Of a stretch of 64,000 nt of DNA, positions 7,754-17,693 are shown in pieces. The translations under genes were made by a program, and so were the position numbers. Position 1 is the first letter of the stretch; each line of letters begins with the position of its first letter. The notes below the pieces were generated by a model, which saw nothing but the letters and a program-made list of their open reading frames with translations, had not been told where the DNA came from and did not search any database. The stretch is from JACVRW01 sp963812415 (GTDB lineage: Bacteria > Actinomycetota > Thermoleophilia > Solirubrobacterales > Thermoleophilaceae). The stretch spans positions 45,311-109,310 of the forward strand of contig CAWEVH010000035.1 in assembly GCA_963812415.1 (NCBI GenBank), read 5' to 3'.

Positions 7754-10700
7754 TCAGCCGGCGGCGGCGGCCCGCAGCGTGAGCTCCGGCCCGTGGACGC
7801 AGAGCGCGGCGCGCCCCGGGCAGTCCGCGCAGAGGCCGTGGTGCGGCTCGTCCGAGGGCTCGAAACGCGCCTCGACCACCCCGCGGGCGAGCTCGAGGAG
7901 CTCCGACTCGAGGCGCCCGGCGTCGGCCGCCTCGAACACGGCGCACGCGGGCTCGTCGGGTCGCTCGAGGAAGCAGTGGAGCACCTCCACCCGCTCGGCG
8001 CCGGCGCGCAGCGCGGCCAGCGCATACACGAGCCGCTGGGTGGAGTACGACTGCGCGCAGACCTCCTCCGGCTCGCGGCCCTCGAGCGCATCGCTCTTCC
8101 AGTCGACGACGAGCGTCGAGCCGTTCTCCGGCACGTGCACGTCGACCACCCCGTTCACGAGCAGGCTGCGCCCGCCCGCCCCGGGCGGGGTGAGCGTGAA
8201 CGCGAACGGCAGCTCGGCGCGCGCTCCGCGAGCGCGCCCGATCCGCTCGCGCAGCTCCGAGCCGGCCACGCGCTCGACCAGCTCGCGCAGGTCGGCGAGC
8301 TGCTCGGGCTGCGCGGCCACGCCGTGACGCTCGATCGCCGCGGCAAGCTCCTCGTCGGAGGGCAGCTGCGGGCGGCGGAAGTCGAGCCGCTCGAGCAGCC
8401 CGTGCACGATGGAGCCGCGCAGGAGCGCCGTCATGCCCGACTCGCCGGGACCCGCCTCCTCGCCCGGCGCGGGCGCCGGCTCGACCGGCGCGAGGCCGAG
8501 GGCCCGCTGGAGGTAGAAGCGATAGCCGCAGCGGCGATAGGCCTCGAGGCCCGTGTAGCTCAGGCGGCTGACCGGCAGCGCGCGCGGTGCCGGCGGCAGG
8601 CCGAGCTCGAGCTCCGGCTGCTGGTTCGCCGTCTCCTCCTCAGCGGCCGGGGCGAGCGGCGCGCGGTCGGGGGCAGGCAGCACCTGGTCGATGCTCGCGG
8701 CGCTGCAGAGGCTGAAGCGGACGCGCAGCTCGCGTCCCTCGCGCTCGTCGACGTACTCGCCCTCGGGCCGCTCGGCGGCCGCCGGCAGCTCGGGGCAGAG
8801 GCCGCGCCAGATCCAGCGCATCGGCTCGCTCAGCGGGCTCGGCTCGGGCCGCCGCTCGAGATCGGTGGCCCCGCTCAGGATCAGATGCTGCTGCGCGCGC
8901 GTGGCGGCCACGTAGAAGATCCGCCGCTCCTCCTCCTCGGCCAGGAGCTTCGACTCGGCCTTGATGCGCTCGAGCGTCTCGCTGCTCACCGCCCCGCCGA
9001 GCCCGGCGAGGCGCAGGCCGACCCTCCCGTCCTCGGAGATGCGGATCGAGCCCTCGTCGTCGCGGCCCTCCTTGCCGAGGTCGCAGACGCAGACCACGGG
9101 AAACTCGAGGCCCTTCGCCCGGTGGACGGTCATCATCCGCACGGGCAGGCGCCCAGCCTCGCCCTCGAGCGGCGCCTCGCCCTCCCTGCTCTCCAGCGCG
9201 TCCTGCTCGACGATCCGATCCACGAAGCCGCGCAGGTCGCGCCCCTCGTCGCCCTCGTACTCGCGCGCCATGCGCATCAGCTTGCGCACGTTGGCCATCC
9301 GCCTCGCGCCACCCCGGAGCGCGAGCAGGTGAGCGTCGTAGCCCGTGCGGGTGACGGCGCGGTCGATGAGCGTCTCGAGCGACACCTGGGTGACCACTGC
9401 GCGCTCCCCCTCGAGCCGCTCGACGAGCGTCGACAGCCGCCGCCGGTCCGCCGCCGGGAGCACCTCGAGCAGCTCGTCGTCGGGCTCGCGGACGGTCCAC
9501 CACACGTCGCGCCGGAGGCGTCGGGCCGCCAGTCCGATGAGCGCCACCGCGTCGAGCGAGAGCCCGGCCAGCGGCGAGGCGAGCACGGAGTAGACCGCGA
9601 TCTCGTCCAGCGGGTTGGCGAGCGCGGAGAGCCAGTTGCGCAGGTCGGCAACCTGCTGCTGGCCCCAGTAGCCGCGCCCGCCGACGACGTGCACCGGAAT
9701 ACCGCGCTCCTCGAGCGCCTGCTCGAACCAGCCCATCGCGGTGGTGGCCCTGAACAGGAGCACCACGTCGCCGTGGTCGAAGGGCCCGTCGCGCGTGAGC
9801 TCGTCGATCCGTCGCGCCAGCAGCCGCGCCTCGGCGGCACGCCAGGCCGGGGCGCCGTGGAGAGCTTCGCCGAACGGGTCCTCCACGCCCGCGAAGCGCT
9901 CGTCCCAGCGCGGTTTCGGCTTGTCGACCGCGAGCAGCTCCACGCACGGCTCGACCTTCGGCGGCAGCTCGCGAGCGCCGGGCGCCTCACGCAGGGGCTC
10001 GAAGCGCTCGCCCCAGGTGCGGCCGAAGCACAGGTCGATGGCGTCGAGCAGCTCCCCCCGCGCGCGGAAGTTGATCGTGATGCTCTCCGCCCTGCCGGCC
10101 TCGACCGCGGCGGCCCAGTGGCCCCGGAAGACCGAGATGTCGGCGTTGCGGAAGCGGTAGATCGACTGGTTCTCGTCGCCGACCCGGAACAGGTTGTCCC
10201 GCGCGAGCAGCTCGAGCAGCTCGTTCTGGAGCGGGTTCGTGTCCTGGAACTCGTCGACGAGCAGCTGCTCGAAGCGCTCCGAGTAGGCCAGCCGCAGGCC
10301 CTCGTCGCCCGCGAACAGGTCGCGCGTCGCGAGCTCGAGGTCCTCGAAGTCGAGCCCGGAGCGCTCGGCCTTGGCGCGCTCGTAACGCTCGTCGTAGAGC
10401 TCGAGCAGGGCGCGCAGCATGGTGTGGTCGCGCTGCTCGCGCTCTGCCAGCACGAGCGAGCGCAGGTCCGCAAGGGCGTCGCGGTAGGCCCGGCAGGCGT
10501 CGGTGGAGAGCGCCCTGGCGTTACCGCCCTTGAGCTCCACGCGCTCGAGCTCCGCGGGGTCGGGAAGCTCGCCCTCCTCGAGCCGGCCGATCAGCGCGAG
10601 CGCGCGCTCGAGACGCTCGATCGCGCCGTCCACGGCGCGCGAGGAGGCAGCCTGGCCGAGCTCGGCGAGCGCGGCGCGCGCGGCGGGCTCGAGCCGCTCG

Positions 10701-11269
10701 AGCTCGCCGGCGCGGGGCGGCGGCAGCGTCTCCTCGAGCCGCGGGTTGCGCTGCCCGCGGCTGCGCAGGTGCGAGTGCGCGGTGCGCACCATGTCGCGCA
10801 GGCGGTCGGGCGTGTAGGCGGCCACCATCTCGATCCGGGCGGGCTCCACGCCGTCTGCCATGAACTCCTCGAGCGCGCCGTCGAACGCGTCGAGCGCGAG
10901 CCGCTCGGACTCGGGCTCGTCGAGCACGCGGAAGTCCGGGTCGATGCCGGCGCTCAGCGCGTGCGCCCGCAGCACGCTCGCGCAGAAGCCGTGGATGGTG
11001 GCGATCCAGGCGCTCTCCGCCGCCCGGGCGAGGTCGCGCCGGCCCTCCTCGAGCAGCCGCCGGCGCACGCGGGTCTTCATCTCGGCGGCCGCCTTCTCGG
11101 TGAAGGTGATCGCGAGGATCGCCTCGACCGGCACCTCGTCCCGGATCGCCGCGCGGACGAACCGCTCGACGAGCACGGTCGTCTTGCCGGTGCCGGCGCC
11201 CGCCCGCACCGTGAGCGAGCCGTCGCGCCGCTCGACCGCCCGCTCCTGCTCGGCGGTGAGCTGCCTCAT
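7754..11269 (-). CDS. addA: UvrD-type helicase/nuclease subunit (AddA/AdnB-like)
   Basis: 1171 residues. The N-terminal superfamily-1 helicase carries Walker A AGAGTGKTT (about residues 18-26), TFTEKAAAEM, TIHGFCASVL, the DEXQ-type LLVDEFQDTNPLQ, GDENQSIYRFR, and C-terminal motifs MMTVHRAKGLEF and VAATRAQQHL. The C-terminal RecB-like nuclease shows LVVDWKSDALEG, and a closing CADCPGRAALC suggests an Fe-S staple. It would process double-strand breaks with the AddB-like partner encoded just upstream; the start overlaps that stop (ATGA). AddA versus AdnA/AdnB naming is uncertain. Confidence 0.9.
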   Translation of the reverse strand: MRQLTAEQERAVERRDGSLTVRAGAGTGKTTVLVERFVRAAIRDEVPVEAILAITFTEKAAAEMKTRVRRRLLEEGRRDLARAAESAWIATIHGFCASVLRAHALSAGIDPDFRVLDEPESERLALDAFDGALEEFMADGVEPARIEMVAAYTPDRLRDMVRTAHSHLRSRGQRNPRLEETLPPPRAGELERLEPAARAALAELGQAASSRAVDGAIERLERALALIGRLEEGELPDPAELERVELKGGNARALSTDACRAYRDALADLRSLVLAEREQRDHTMLRALLELYDERYERAKAERSGLDFEDLELATRDLFAGDEGLRLAYSERFEQLLVDEFQDTNPLQNELLELLARDNLFRVGDENQSIYRFRNADISVFRGHWAAAVEAGRAESITINFRARGELLDAIDLCFGRTWGERFEPLREAPGARELPPKVEPCVELLAVDKPKPRWDERFAGVEDPFGEALHGAPAWRAAEARLLARRIDELTRDGPFDHGDVVLLFRATTAMGWFEQALEERGIPVHVVGGRGYWGQQQVADLRNWLSALANPLDEIAVYSVLASPLAGLSLDAVALIGLAARRLRRDVWWTVREPDDELLEVLPAADRRRLSTLVERLEGERAVVTQVSLETLIDRAVTRTGYDAHLLALRGGARRMANVRKLMRMAREYEGDEGRDLRGFVDRIVEQDALESREGEAPLEGEAGRLPVRMMTVHRAKGLEFPVVCVCDLGKEGRDDEGSIRISEDGRVGLRLAGLGGAVSSETLERIKAESKLLAEEEERRIFYVAATRAQQHLILSGATDLERRPEPSPLSEPMRWIWRGLCPELPAAAERPEGEYVDEREGRELRVRFSLCSAASIDQVLPAPDRAPLAPAAEEETANQQPELELGLPPAPRALPVSRLSYTGLEAYRRCGYRFYLQRALGLAPVEPAPAPGEEAGPGESGMTALLRGSIVHGLLERLDFRRPQLPSDEELAAAIERHGVAAQPEQLADLRELVERVAGSELRERIGRARGARAELPFAFTLTPPGAGGRSLLVNGVVDVHVPENGSTLVVDWKSDALEGREPEEVCAQSYSTQRLVYALAALRAGAERVEVLHCFLERPDEPACAVFEAADAGRLESELLELARGVVEARFEPSDEPHHGLCADCPGRAALCVHGPELTLRAAAAG

Positions 11270-14176
11270 CGCACGCTCCGGCAGAACGAGGGATGGGAGC
11301 AGCCGCCGTTCCAGGCGCAGCGGTCCGGCAGCGAGCAGAGCCGGCCGGCGCGCATGCGTCCGGCGGTGTCGGCGATTCGCTCGAGCGCCCAGTCGAGCTT
11401 CTCCTGGAAGCGCTCGGCGTCGAGCCGGTCGTTGGTCACCCAGCCCGTGCCGAGCTCGTCCACCTCCTCGGCGACCATCCCGCGCGGGCGGGGATCCGGG
11501 TTCCCGAGCGCCACGTACACGCCGCCGGCCGGCCGCAGGCCGAGCAGCCGCTCGACCACCAGCATGTAGAGGGCGGCCTGGAAGCGGTTCTCGCGCTCCC
11601 AGCTCGCGACCTTGTAGCGGTCGACGCTCTTGCCGCTCTTGTAGTCGAGCACGAGCGCCATGCCGTCGTTGGTGTCCACGCGGTCGATGCGCCCGCGCAC
11701 GCGCAGGCCGCCGGCGATCTCGACCGGCTCCTGCCCCTCGCCGTAGCCGAAGCGGAGCTCGAGGTGCTCGGGTACGAAGCGGCTGTCCGAGTCCGCCTCG
11801 GCGCGCAGGTAGCGCAGCAGGTCGAACTCGAGCCGCCGGGCGGCAGCCTTCACGCGCGTCTCCTTGGGGGAGAGCTTGAACGCCGAGCGGCGCTCGCGCA
11901 GCTCCTCGAGCAGGATGCGCTCCGCCCGGGCGAGGTTCGCATGGGTCACGCGCCGCTCGCCCGTCTCCTCGTGCACCCGGCGGTAGGTGTGCTCGAGCAC
12001 CGAGTGGGCGTAGTCGCCCCGCACCATCGCCTCGGGGTCCGGAGCCAGCTCGGACGGACGCAGCACGTCGTCCACGAGCCACTTGACCGGGCAGTCCGCG
12101 AAGCGCTCGAGCGCACCCGCCGACACCACGTCGCGGGCGGCGAGCGCAGCCAGCAGCGGCTCTGCGCTCAGCGGCACGGTCTCGCGCTCCTCGAGACGCG
12201 GTCCTGCCGCGGCGAGCGCCCGGTCCCACTCGGCCGCGGTCGGCGCCGTCTCGGGCGTCCACGTCACGTCGGCCAGCGACCGCTCGCGCGGGAGGAGCTT
12301 GGGGTCGAGCAGGTCGAGCAGGTCGTCGACGAAGAACGAGCGCGCCTGGGGCCTCCCCTCCTCGTCGCTCGACCGCGACGACAGCACGAGCAGGCGCTCC
12401 GCCCGCGAGGCGCAGACGTAGAAGAGGTAGCGCTCGCGCTCCAGGCGGTCCGCCCGCACGGGCAGCACGAGGCCCGCCGCGCTCGCGATCGCGCGCCGGT
12501 CGTCGTCGGAAAGGAACGGCTCGGGTGCCGAGGCGCGCGGGAACTCGCCTTCCTGCAGGCCGCAGACGACCACGACCTCGAAGCGGCGCGCGCGGATCGC
12601 CTCGGGCGTTGCCACCTGGACCCGGTCGGGCTGCGGCGTCTCCCCGACATGCACCTCGAGCCCGTCGAGCACCCGCACGATGCGGGCCGCATCGAGCCGC
12701 CGGCCGGGCGCGGCGCGCACCACCTCGCGGAGCTCCGACAGCGCCGCGCCGGCGGCCCGCAGCGCCCGCGCCTCGGCGAGCTCCGGTCCCGCCAGCACCG
12801 GGGCCTCGCGCACGTGCGGGGCGGCGAACAGCCGCTCGAGCCGGCGCTCGAGCTCCTCCAGGAGGGCGCCCGCGTCGCGCGCTCCCGCCAGGCGATCGAG
12901 CTCGTCGAGCTTCCAGTGCTCGCGCTCCCAGAGCGCTCGCGCCTGCGCCGCCGTGTGAGCGCCCTCGGTCCGCACCGCCGCCTCGAGGCGATCGGCCAGG
13001 CCCGGCACCCGCAGGAGCCCCGGGGTGCGGAGGTAGGCGAGCAGGTCCTGCGCGCTGCCGCCGAGCACCGCGGCGCGGACGAGCGCCAGCAGCCCGCGAC
13101 CGATCGCGGTGTGGCCGAAGGGCACCGAGCGGTCGATCGAGTACGGGATCCCGTAGGCGCCGAGCACCTGCTCGAGCAGCGAGGAGTAGCGACCGGGGGT
13201 GCGGAACACGAGCGCCACGTCTCCCGGCGCCACGCCCGCGCGGAGCAGCTCGAGCACCCGCGCGGCGGCCAGCTCGACCTCCGCCCGCTCCCCGCCGGCG
13301 CTGTGGAGCTCGATCGCGCCGCCGGGGTCGACGCGCCCGGCATCGTCGGCGAACAGACGACGCTCGACGTGGTGGAGAGCGGCTCCGCGACTCTTCCGCG
13401 TAGTGCTCGTCCACCGGGGGGAGCGCTCGCTCGGCGGCGCCGCGGGCGAGCAGCTCCTGCCGAACGGTGGCCACGGTCCGGAACGCCTCCCTGCCGGGCT
13501 CGAAGGGCAGCGACACGGTGACATCGGCCCCGCAGCGGTTCGCGATCGCGTCGAGGGCGTCCAGCTCGAGCGCCGTGAAGTCGTCGAAGCCGTAGACGAA
13601 CAGCGGGGTGGCGCCCCAGGCCTCGGGGTCGCGCCTCAGGGCGTCGAGCGCGCGCCAGCGCGACAGCTCCACGTCCACGAGCCCCGCTTCCTCGAGCCCG
13701 GCGCGGTAGCCGCGGTAGATGGCGGCCACCTCCTCCGCGTAGGCCCGCCGCGGGCCCTCGCCCGCCCAGTCCCTGAGCGCGCGGGTGAGGCGGGCGGGAT
13801 CGACCATCGAGCGCCCGAGCTCGGCGACGAAGCGCGCGGCGGCGCGGACGAACCCGGGCCGGTCCGCGGAGCGGGCGAGCACGACGAGCCGCGCACGCTC
13901 GACCGCGTCCTCGACGATCAGCTCGCATTGCAGTGGCGAGGCCACGCGCTCGCCGTAGCCGGCCCGCGCGGCGATCTCCCGGAACAGCCACTCGATGCGC
14001 AGGACGCGCGCGCCGAACACCGCGCCGCGCTCGGCCAGCTCGCGCTGGGCGTGCTCCACGTCGCCGAACGTGGGAACGAGCAGGATCGGCTCGTCGTCGA
14101 GGCGTGCGCGCAGGCCGCCAAGCACCTCGCCCGCCTTGGCTGCGTTCGCGGGGCCCGTTACGAGAGTGAGCGGCAC
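11266..14176 (-). CDS. addB: AddB-like helicase/nuclease subunit, frame interrupted once
   Basis: Starts at GTG 14176 (MPLTLVTGPANAAKAGEVL, a degenerate Walker A region). It continues with an inactivated helicase core and RERYLFYVCASRAERLLVL, then a C-terminal RecB-like nuclease LVLDYKSGKSVDRYK. Four cysteines suitable for an Fe-S cluster occur: FADCPVKW and CSLPDRCAWNGGC...C at the end. One frame break near 13389 (EHYAEESR | AALHHVERRL) is repaired by removing one base, restoring about 970 residues. Together with addA it forms a two-gene recombination operon of 6.4 kb. Confidence 0.82.
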
Positions 14177-14189
14177 CCGTGAATCGTCG

Positions 14190-14777
14190 CTATGGAGTCG
14201 GACCGCCTGACAGAACGCCGCTCGCGGCAGCCGCGGCGAGCGCCTGCGCGTAGCGTGCGGGCGGCAGCATCACCGGCGCCTGCTGCAGCTCCCAGCCACG
14301 GTTCGGGCGCAGGATCCAACGCGCGATCCGCACCCGCTCGCCGTCCAGGCGCTCGACCCGCAGCTCGTCTCGCAGCTCGCCCGAGCGTCCGGCGCTCGCG
14401 CCGAAGGAGCCCGGCTCGCCCTGCCCCGCGCCCACCGGGATCGCCGCCTGCTCGGGGCTCAGGAGCTCCTTCTCGACCGCGCCCGTCAGCAGCCCGCCGA
14501 GGTCATCGAGCCCGATCACCGGCGCGCCGCGCACCAGCTGTCCGGCGTGCCACGACGCGAGCCGGAGCCCACCCGGCACCCGCTCCAGACGCACCTCGCG
14601 ACCGTTCTCGTAGGGACCCGCGGCCGCGAACACGCCGCGCGAGACGCGCGCGCTCCCAGCCCTGCCCCGCGGGGCGGCCTTGCGGGCCGTGCCCGCCTGG
14701 CTCTGCCGCGGGCGCCGCTCTGCCCTGCGGGCGGGGTCGAGCACCGTGCCCTTGGAGCAGATCGGGCAGTCGGCCAT
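14190..14777 (-). CDS. hypothetical protein with N-terminal zinc-ribbon-like CPIC motif
   Basis: 195 residues from ATG 14777 (MADCPICSKGTVL). The frame reads upstream as LPTFCRHNRF, giving Cys-Arg-His...Cys-Pro-Ile-Cys, a probable metal site that the ATG start would cut. CTG codons at 14807 and 14816 are the only candidates that would keep it. A basic linker (residues 15-40) leads to a beta-rich domain (YENGREVRLERVPGGLRLASWHAG) and a C-terminal WILRPNRGWELQQAP segment. The function is unknown. It is divergent from the metallophosphoesterase and downstream of nothing obviously related. Confidence 0.62.
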   Translation of the reverse strand: MADCPICSKGTVLDPARRAERRPRQSQAGTARKAAPRGRAGSARVSRGVFAAAGPYENGREVRLERVPGGLRLASWHAGQLVRGAPVIGLDDLGGLLTGAVEKELLSPEQAAIPVGAGQGEPGSFGASAGRSGELRDELRVERLDGERVRIARWILRPNRGWELQQAPVMLPPARYAQALAAAAASGVLSGGPTP

Positions 14778-14855
14778 GAAGCGGTTGTGACGGCAGAAGG
14801 TCGGCAGGGCACCCAGGGTAGTGCGCCGGCGCTCGCGCCTGCGACCATCCGGACG

Positions 14856-15944
14856 ATGCGCACAGCGGCCGTCTCGGACCTTCACCTCGGAGTCGTCTCG
14901 CGCCGCGACCTGGCGCGCGACGGCGACGCCCGCGCGCGACTGCTGGACGCCCTGGGCGATGCCGACCGCCTGGTGCTGCTGGGCGACACGATCGAGTTGC
15001 GAGAGCGCCCGCTGCACGTGGTGCTCGACGACGTCCGTCCCTTCTTCGACGCCCTCGGCGAGGCGTTCGCCGGTCGCCGGATCCTCGTGGTGCCCGGCAA
15101 CCACGACCACGCGCTCGCGTCCCCCTGGCTGACCCGCCTGCGGCTGGAGGGGCGGTGGGTGTCGGCCGAGGAGGAGTGGCCCGTCGAGGCCGGGGACGGG
15201 GCGCTCGGGCGGATCGCGTCGTGGATGCCAGAGGTTGAGGTCAGCGGCGCCTACGCCGGCGCGTGGCTGCGGCCCGACGTCTACGCCACGCATGGCCATT
15301 ACCTCGATCTCAACCTCACCGTGCCGCGGATCGAGTCGATCGCCGCGTCGCTGATGGGGCGGCTCACGGGGGGCGGGCGGAACTGCAACTCGGCGCGCGA
15401 GTACGAGGCGGTGCTGGCGCCCCTGTACGTCTTCCACCTCGAGCTCGCCCAGGGCTCGTCGCGCGGGGCCTTCGCCCGCGGCGGGCATGTGTCGCGCGAC
15501 GTCTGGCGCCGCCTGAACGGCAGGCCCGGCAGCCGCGCCGGCGGTGCGGGCCGCTTCCTGATCGGCAGCGTGACGATCCCGACCGCGGTGCTCGCCCTCA
15601 ACCGGCTTGGCTTCGGCCCCTTCAGCGCCGAGCTGACCGGCGAGGAGCTGCGCCGCTCGGGACTGCTCGCGATGGGCCGGGTCGCGGACGCGCTCGCACC
15701 AGGCGCCGAGCACGTGATCTTCGGCCACACGCACCGGCCCGGTCCGCTGCCGGGCGACGAGCTCGCCGAGTGGACCACACTGGCCGGCGCCCGACTCTGG
15801 AACTCCGGCAGCTGGTTCTTCGAGTCCGTGCTCACGAGCGGCGCCCGCGACAGCCCCTACTGGCCCGGCACGGTGCTCTGGCTGGACGACGACGGGCCGC
15901 CCCGGCTCGAGAACGAGCTCCGCGACGCCGCGCTGGCGTTCTGA
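14856..15944 (+). CDS. metallophosphoesterase (calcineurin-like)
   Basis: 362 residues starting MRTAAVSDLHLG. The dinuclear-metal motifs are in order: DLHLG (Asp8, His10), LLGDTIE (Asp about 44), PGNHDH (about 86-91), ATHGHY, and FGHTHRPG near residue 290. There is no signal peptide. The central region is longer than in simple phosphodiesterases and includes hydrophobic stretches, as in UDP-2,3-diacylglucosamine hydrolase relatives. The substrate is unknown. The short gap to the SnoaL-like gene (3 bp) suggests co-transcription. Confidence 0.88.
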   Translation: MRTAAVSDLHLGVVSRRDLARDGDARARLLDALGDADRLVLLGDTIELRERPLHVVLDDVRPFFDALGEAFAGRRILVVPGNHDHALASPWLTRLRLEGRWVSAEEEWPVEAGDGALGRIASWMPEVEVSGAYAGAWLRPDVYATHGHYLDLNLTVPRIESIAASLMGRLTGGGRNCNSAREYEAVLAPLYVFHLELAQGSSRGAFARGGHVSRDVWRRLNGRPGSRAGGAGRFLIGSVTIPTAVLALNRLGFGPFSAELTGEELRRSGLLAMGRVADALAPGAEHVIFGHTHRPGPLPGDELAEWTTLAGARLWNSGSWFFESVLTSGARDSPYWPGTVLWLDDDGPPRLENELRDAALAF

Positions 15945-15947
15945 GCG

Positions 15948-16349
15948 ATGGTCGATCGTCGCCAGACGGTGGTGTTTCGATGGCTGGCTGCCGGTGATGC
16001 GGGCGATTTCGACGCTTTCGATGAGCTGCTGCATCGCGACGTAGTCGTCCACGCGCCGCTTGGTCTCTCCACCGCCACGATCGACGATGAGAAAGCGGTA
16101 TGGAGGGATGCGCTTGCCGCGATGCCAGACCTCCGCCACGAGGTCCAGGAGGTCGTCGTCGAGGATGAGGTCGAGATGGCTCGTGTGGTCGTGACGGGGA
16201 CGATGGCCGCGAGCTTCGCCGGTGTCGAGGGATCCGGACGCAGCTTCCGGATCGATCAGGCCGTGATCACCCACCTTCGTGACGGAAAGGTGGCCGAGGC
16301 ATGGGAGATTGCGGATATCACTGCGCTCCGCGCCCAGGTCGCCGACTAG
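15948..16349 (+). CDS. SnoaL-like / NTF2-fold protein (ester cyclase family)
   Basis: 133 residues with the NTF2-like layout: a first helix RRQTVVFRWLAAGDAGDFDAF, then HRDVVVHAPLG, a tryptophan helix and three long beta-strands ending with HLRDGKVAEAWEIADI. This is the pattern of SnoaL polyketide-cyclase-like and ketosteroid-isomerase-like proteins. Most genomic members have no known substrate. Base composition is slightly less GC-rich than its neighbours, which may hint at recent acquisition. It follows the phosphoesterase by 3 bp. Confidence 0.8.
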   Translation: MVDRRQTVVFRWLAAGDAGDFDAFDELLHRDVVVHAPLGLSTATIDDEKAVWRDALAAMPDLRHEVQEVVVEDEVEMARVVVTGTMAASFAGVEGSGRSFRIDQAVITHLRDGKVAEAWEIADITALRAQVAD

Positions 16350-16461
16350 CGCTGAATAAGCCCACGATCGGACCCAAGCCTGAACGTGCGCGGCCGGGAT
16401 CCGGCCAACTCGACACGTGCGATCCCCGCGCGGCGCAAACCCGTCAAGGTCCGGTCGGCGC

Positions 16462-17244
16462 ATGGAGGTCGTGATCACACACATCGGCGGCCCGACCACG
16501 CTGATCGACGTCGGCGGGTGGCGGCTGCTCACGGACCCGACCTTCGACCCGCCCGGTCGCAGGTATTACCACGGCCGCGGCACGTGGTCGCGGAAGCTGG
16601 CCGGCCCGGCGATCGAAGCCGCTGATCTCGGCGCGATCCACGCGGTGCTCCTCAGCCACGACCACCACGGCGACAACCTCGACCCGAGCGGTCGTGCGCT
16701 GCTGCCGAGCGCCGGGATCGTGCTCACCACCGAGTCCGGCGCGCGGCGGCTCGGCGGCAACTCCCGCGGACTCGCGCCGTGGACGACTCACACACTTTCG
16801 GCGCCCGGCCGGGCGGACATCGAGGTGATCGCGACGCCGTGCCGCCACGGGCCGCCACTGACACGCCCGCTCGTCGGCGAGGTGATCGGCTTCGCGATGC
16901 GTCCGGCCGCCCGATCGGACGAGGTGCTCTGGATCTCCGGCGACACGGTGCTCTACGACGGAGTTCGCGAGGTTGCCGATCGGCTCGACGTCGATGTCGC
17001 GTTGCTCCATCTGGGATGCGTGCGCTTTCCGATCACCGGCCCGGCCCATTACACGATGGGCGTGAAGGAAGCGATCGAGCTGTGCCGCCTGGTCGGACCG
17101 CGGGCGGCCATCCCGATCCACTACGAGGGATGGAGTCATTTCAGGCAGGGCCGCGCCGAGATCGAGCGTGAGCTTGCCCGGACGCCCGCCGAGATTCGCG
17201 ACCGGTTCCGGTGGCTTGCGATCGGGGTGCCGACGAGGATCTGA
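16462..17244 (+). CDS. MBL-fold metallohydrolase (UlaG-like)
   Basis: 260 residues from ATG 16462. Beta-lactamase-fold motifs are THIGGPTTLIDVGG, the metal motif LSHDHHGDNLD (first His about residue 66), TPCRHGP, SGDTVLYDG and the final IPIHYEGWSHF. The layout matches the UlaG/RomA-type group of metal-dependent hydrolases, which act on lactones, phosphodiesters or lipids. There is no signal peptide, so it is cytoplasmic. No partner gene points to a substrate. Confidence 0.87.
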   Translation: MEVVITHIGGPTTLIDVGGWRLLTDPTFDPPGRRYYHGRGTWSRKLAGPAIEAADLGAIHAVLLSHDHHGDNLDPSGRALLPSAGIVLTTESGARRLGGNSRGLAPWTTHTLSAPGRADIEVIATPCRHGPPLTRPLVGEVIGFAMRPAARSDEVLWISGDTVLYDGVREVADRLDVDVALLHLGCVRFPITGPAHYTMGVKEAIELCRLVGPRAAIPIHYEGWSHFRQGRAEIERELARTPAEIRDRFRWLAIGVPTRI

Positions 17245-17328
17245 CACTCGCTTTGACATCCAGACCGGCGGATGTACGGTTGCGCGCATCGCTCTCGTAC
17301 CCCGTCCGGAGGACAAGTCTCGTCAGTT

Positions 17329-17679
17329 GTGAGCGCGCTTCGGGCGCCGACCCTCCGTGGTCGCGACGCCGAGATGGAGGCGCTGGGCGATCAGCTGGGC
17401 GCTGCGCGCGACGGGTCCGGGGCGGTCGTGCTCGTCGATGGCGAGGCGGGACTGGGAAGAGCCGGTTGCTCGACGAGACCATCCGCGTCGCCGAGCGGCT
17501 CTCGGTCGCGGTGGGGCGGAGCGGCGCCGAACCCGCGAGCAGGGTCGTGCCGATGGCGCCGATCCTCGCCGCGCACGATCGACACGCACCTCTACCGGAT
17601 CTTCCCGAAGCTCGGAATATCCGCGCGCGGAGAGCTCGGCCCGGCACTGTCAGCAGGCGCGGCGCCGCCGCAGCGATGA
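17329..17679 (+). pseudogene. remnant of a large AAA-ATPase LuxR family regulator
   Basis: The first 45 codons (MSALRAPTLRGRDAEMEALG... VLVDGEAGLG) are the start of the AAA module of a LuxR/LAL-type regulator, and the P-loop continues in another frame as SRLLDETIRVAERL. From about 17577 the text IDTHLYRIFPKLGISARGEL is the end of a LuxR helix-turn-helix. Some 700-800 residues that normally separate these parts are absent, and one base is missing near 17459. This is therefore a deletion relic, not a gene. It is unlike the other frame breaks in the window, which are all insertions. Confidence 0.75.
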
Positions 17680-17693
17680 CCAGCGCCGGTGGC

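Noticed and set aside
7754..14176. Very long opposite-strand ORFs across addAB (for example 7793-11569 plus)
   Set aside because: These are mirror frames caused by high third-position GC; the minus-strand frames carry all family motifs.
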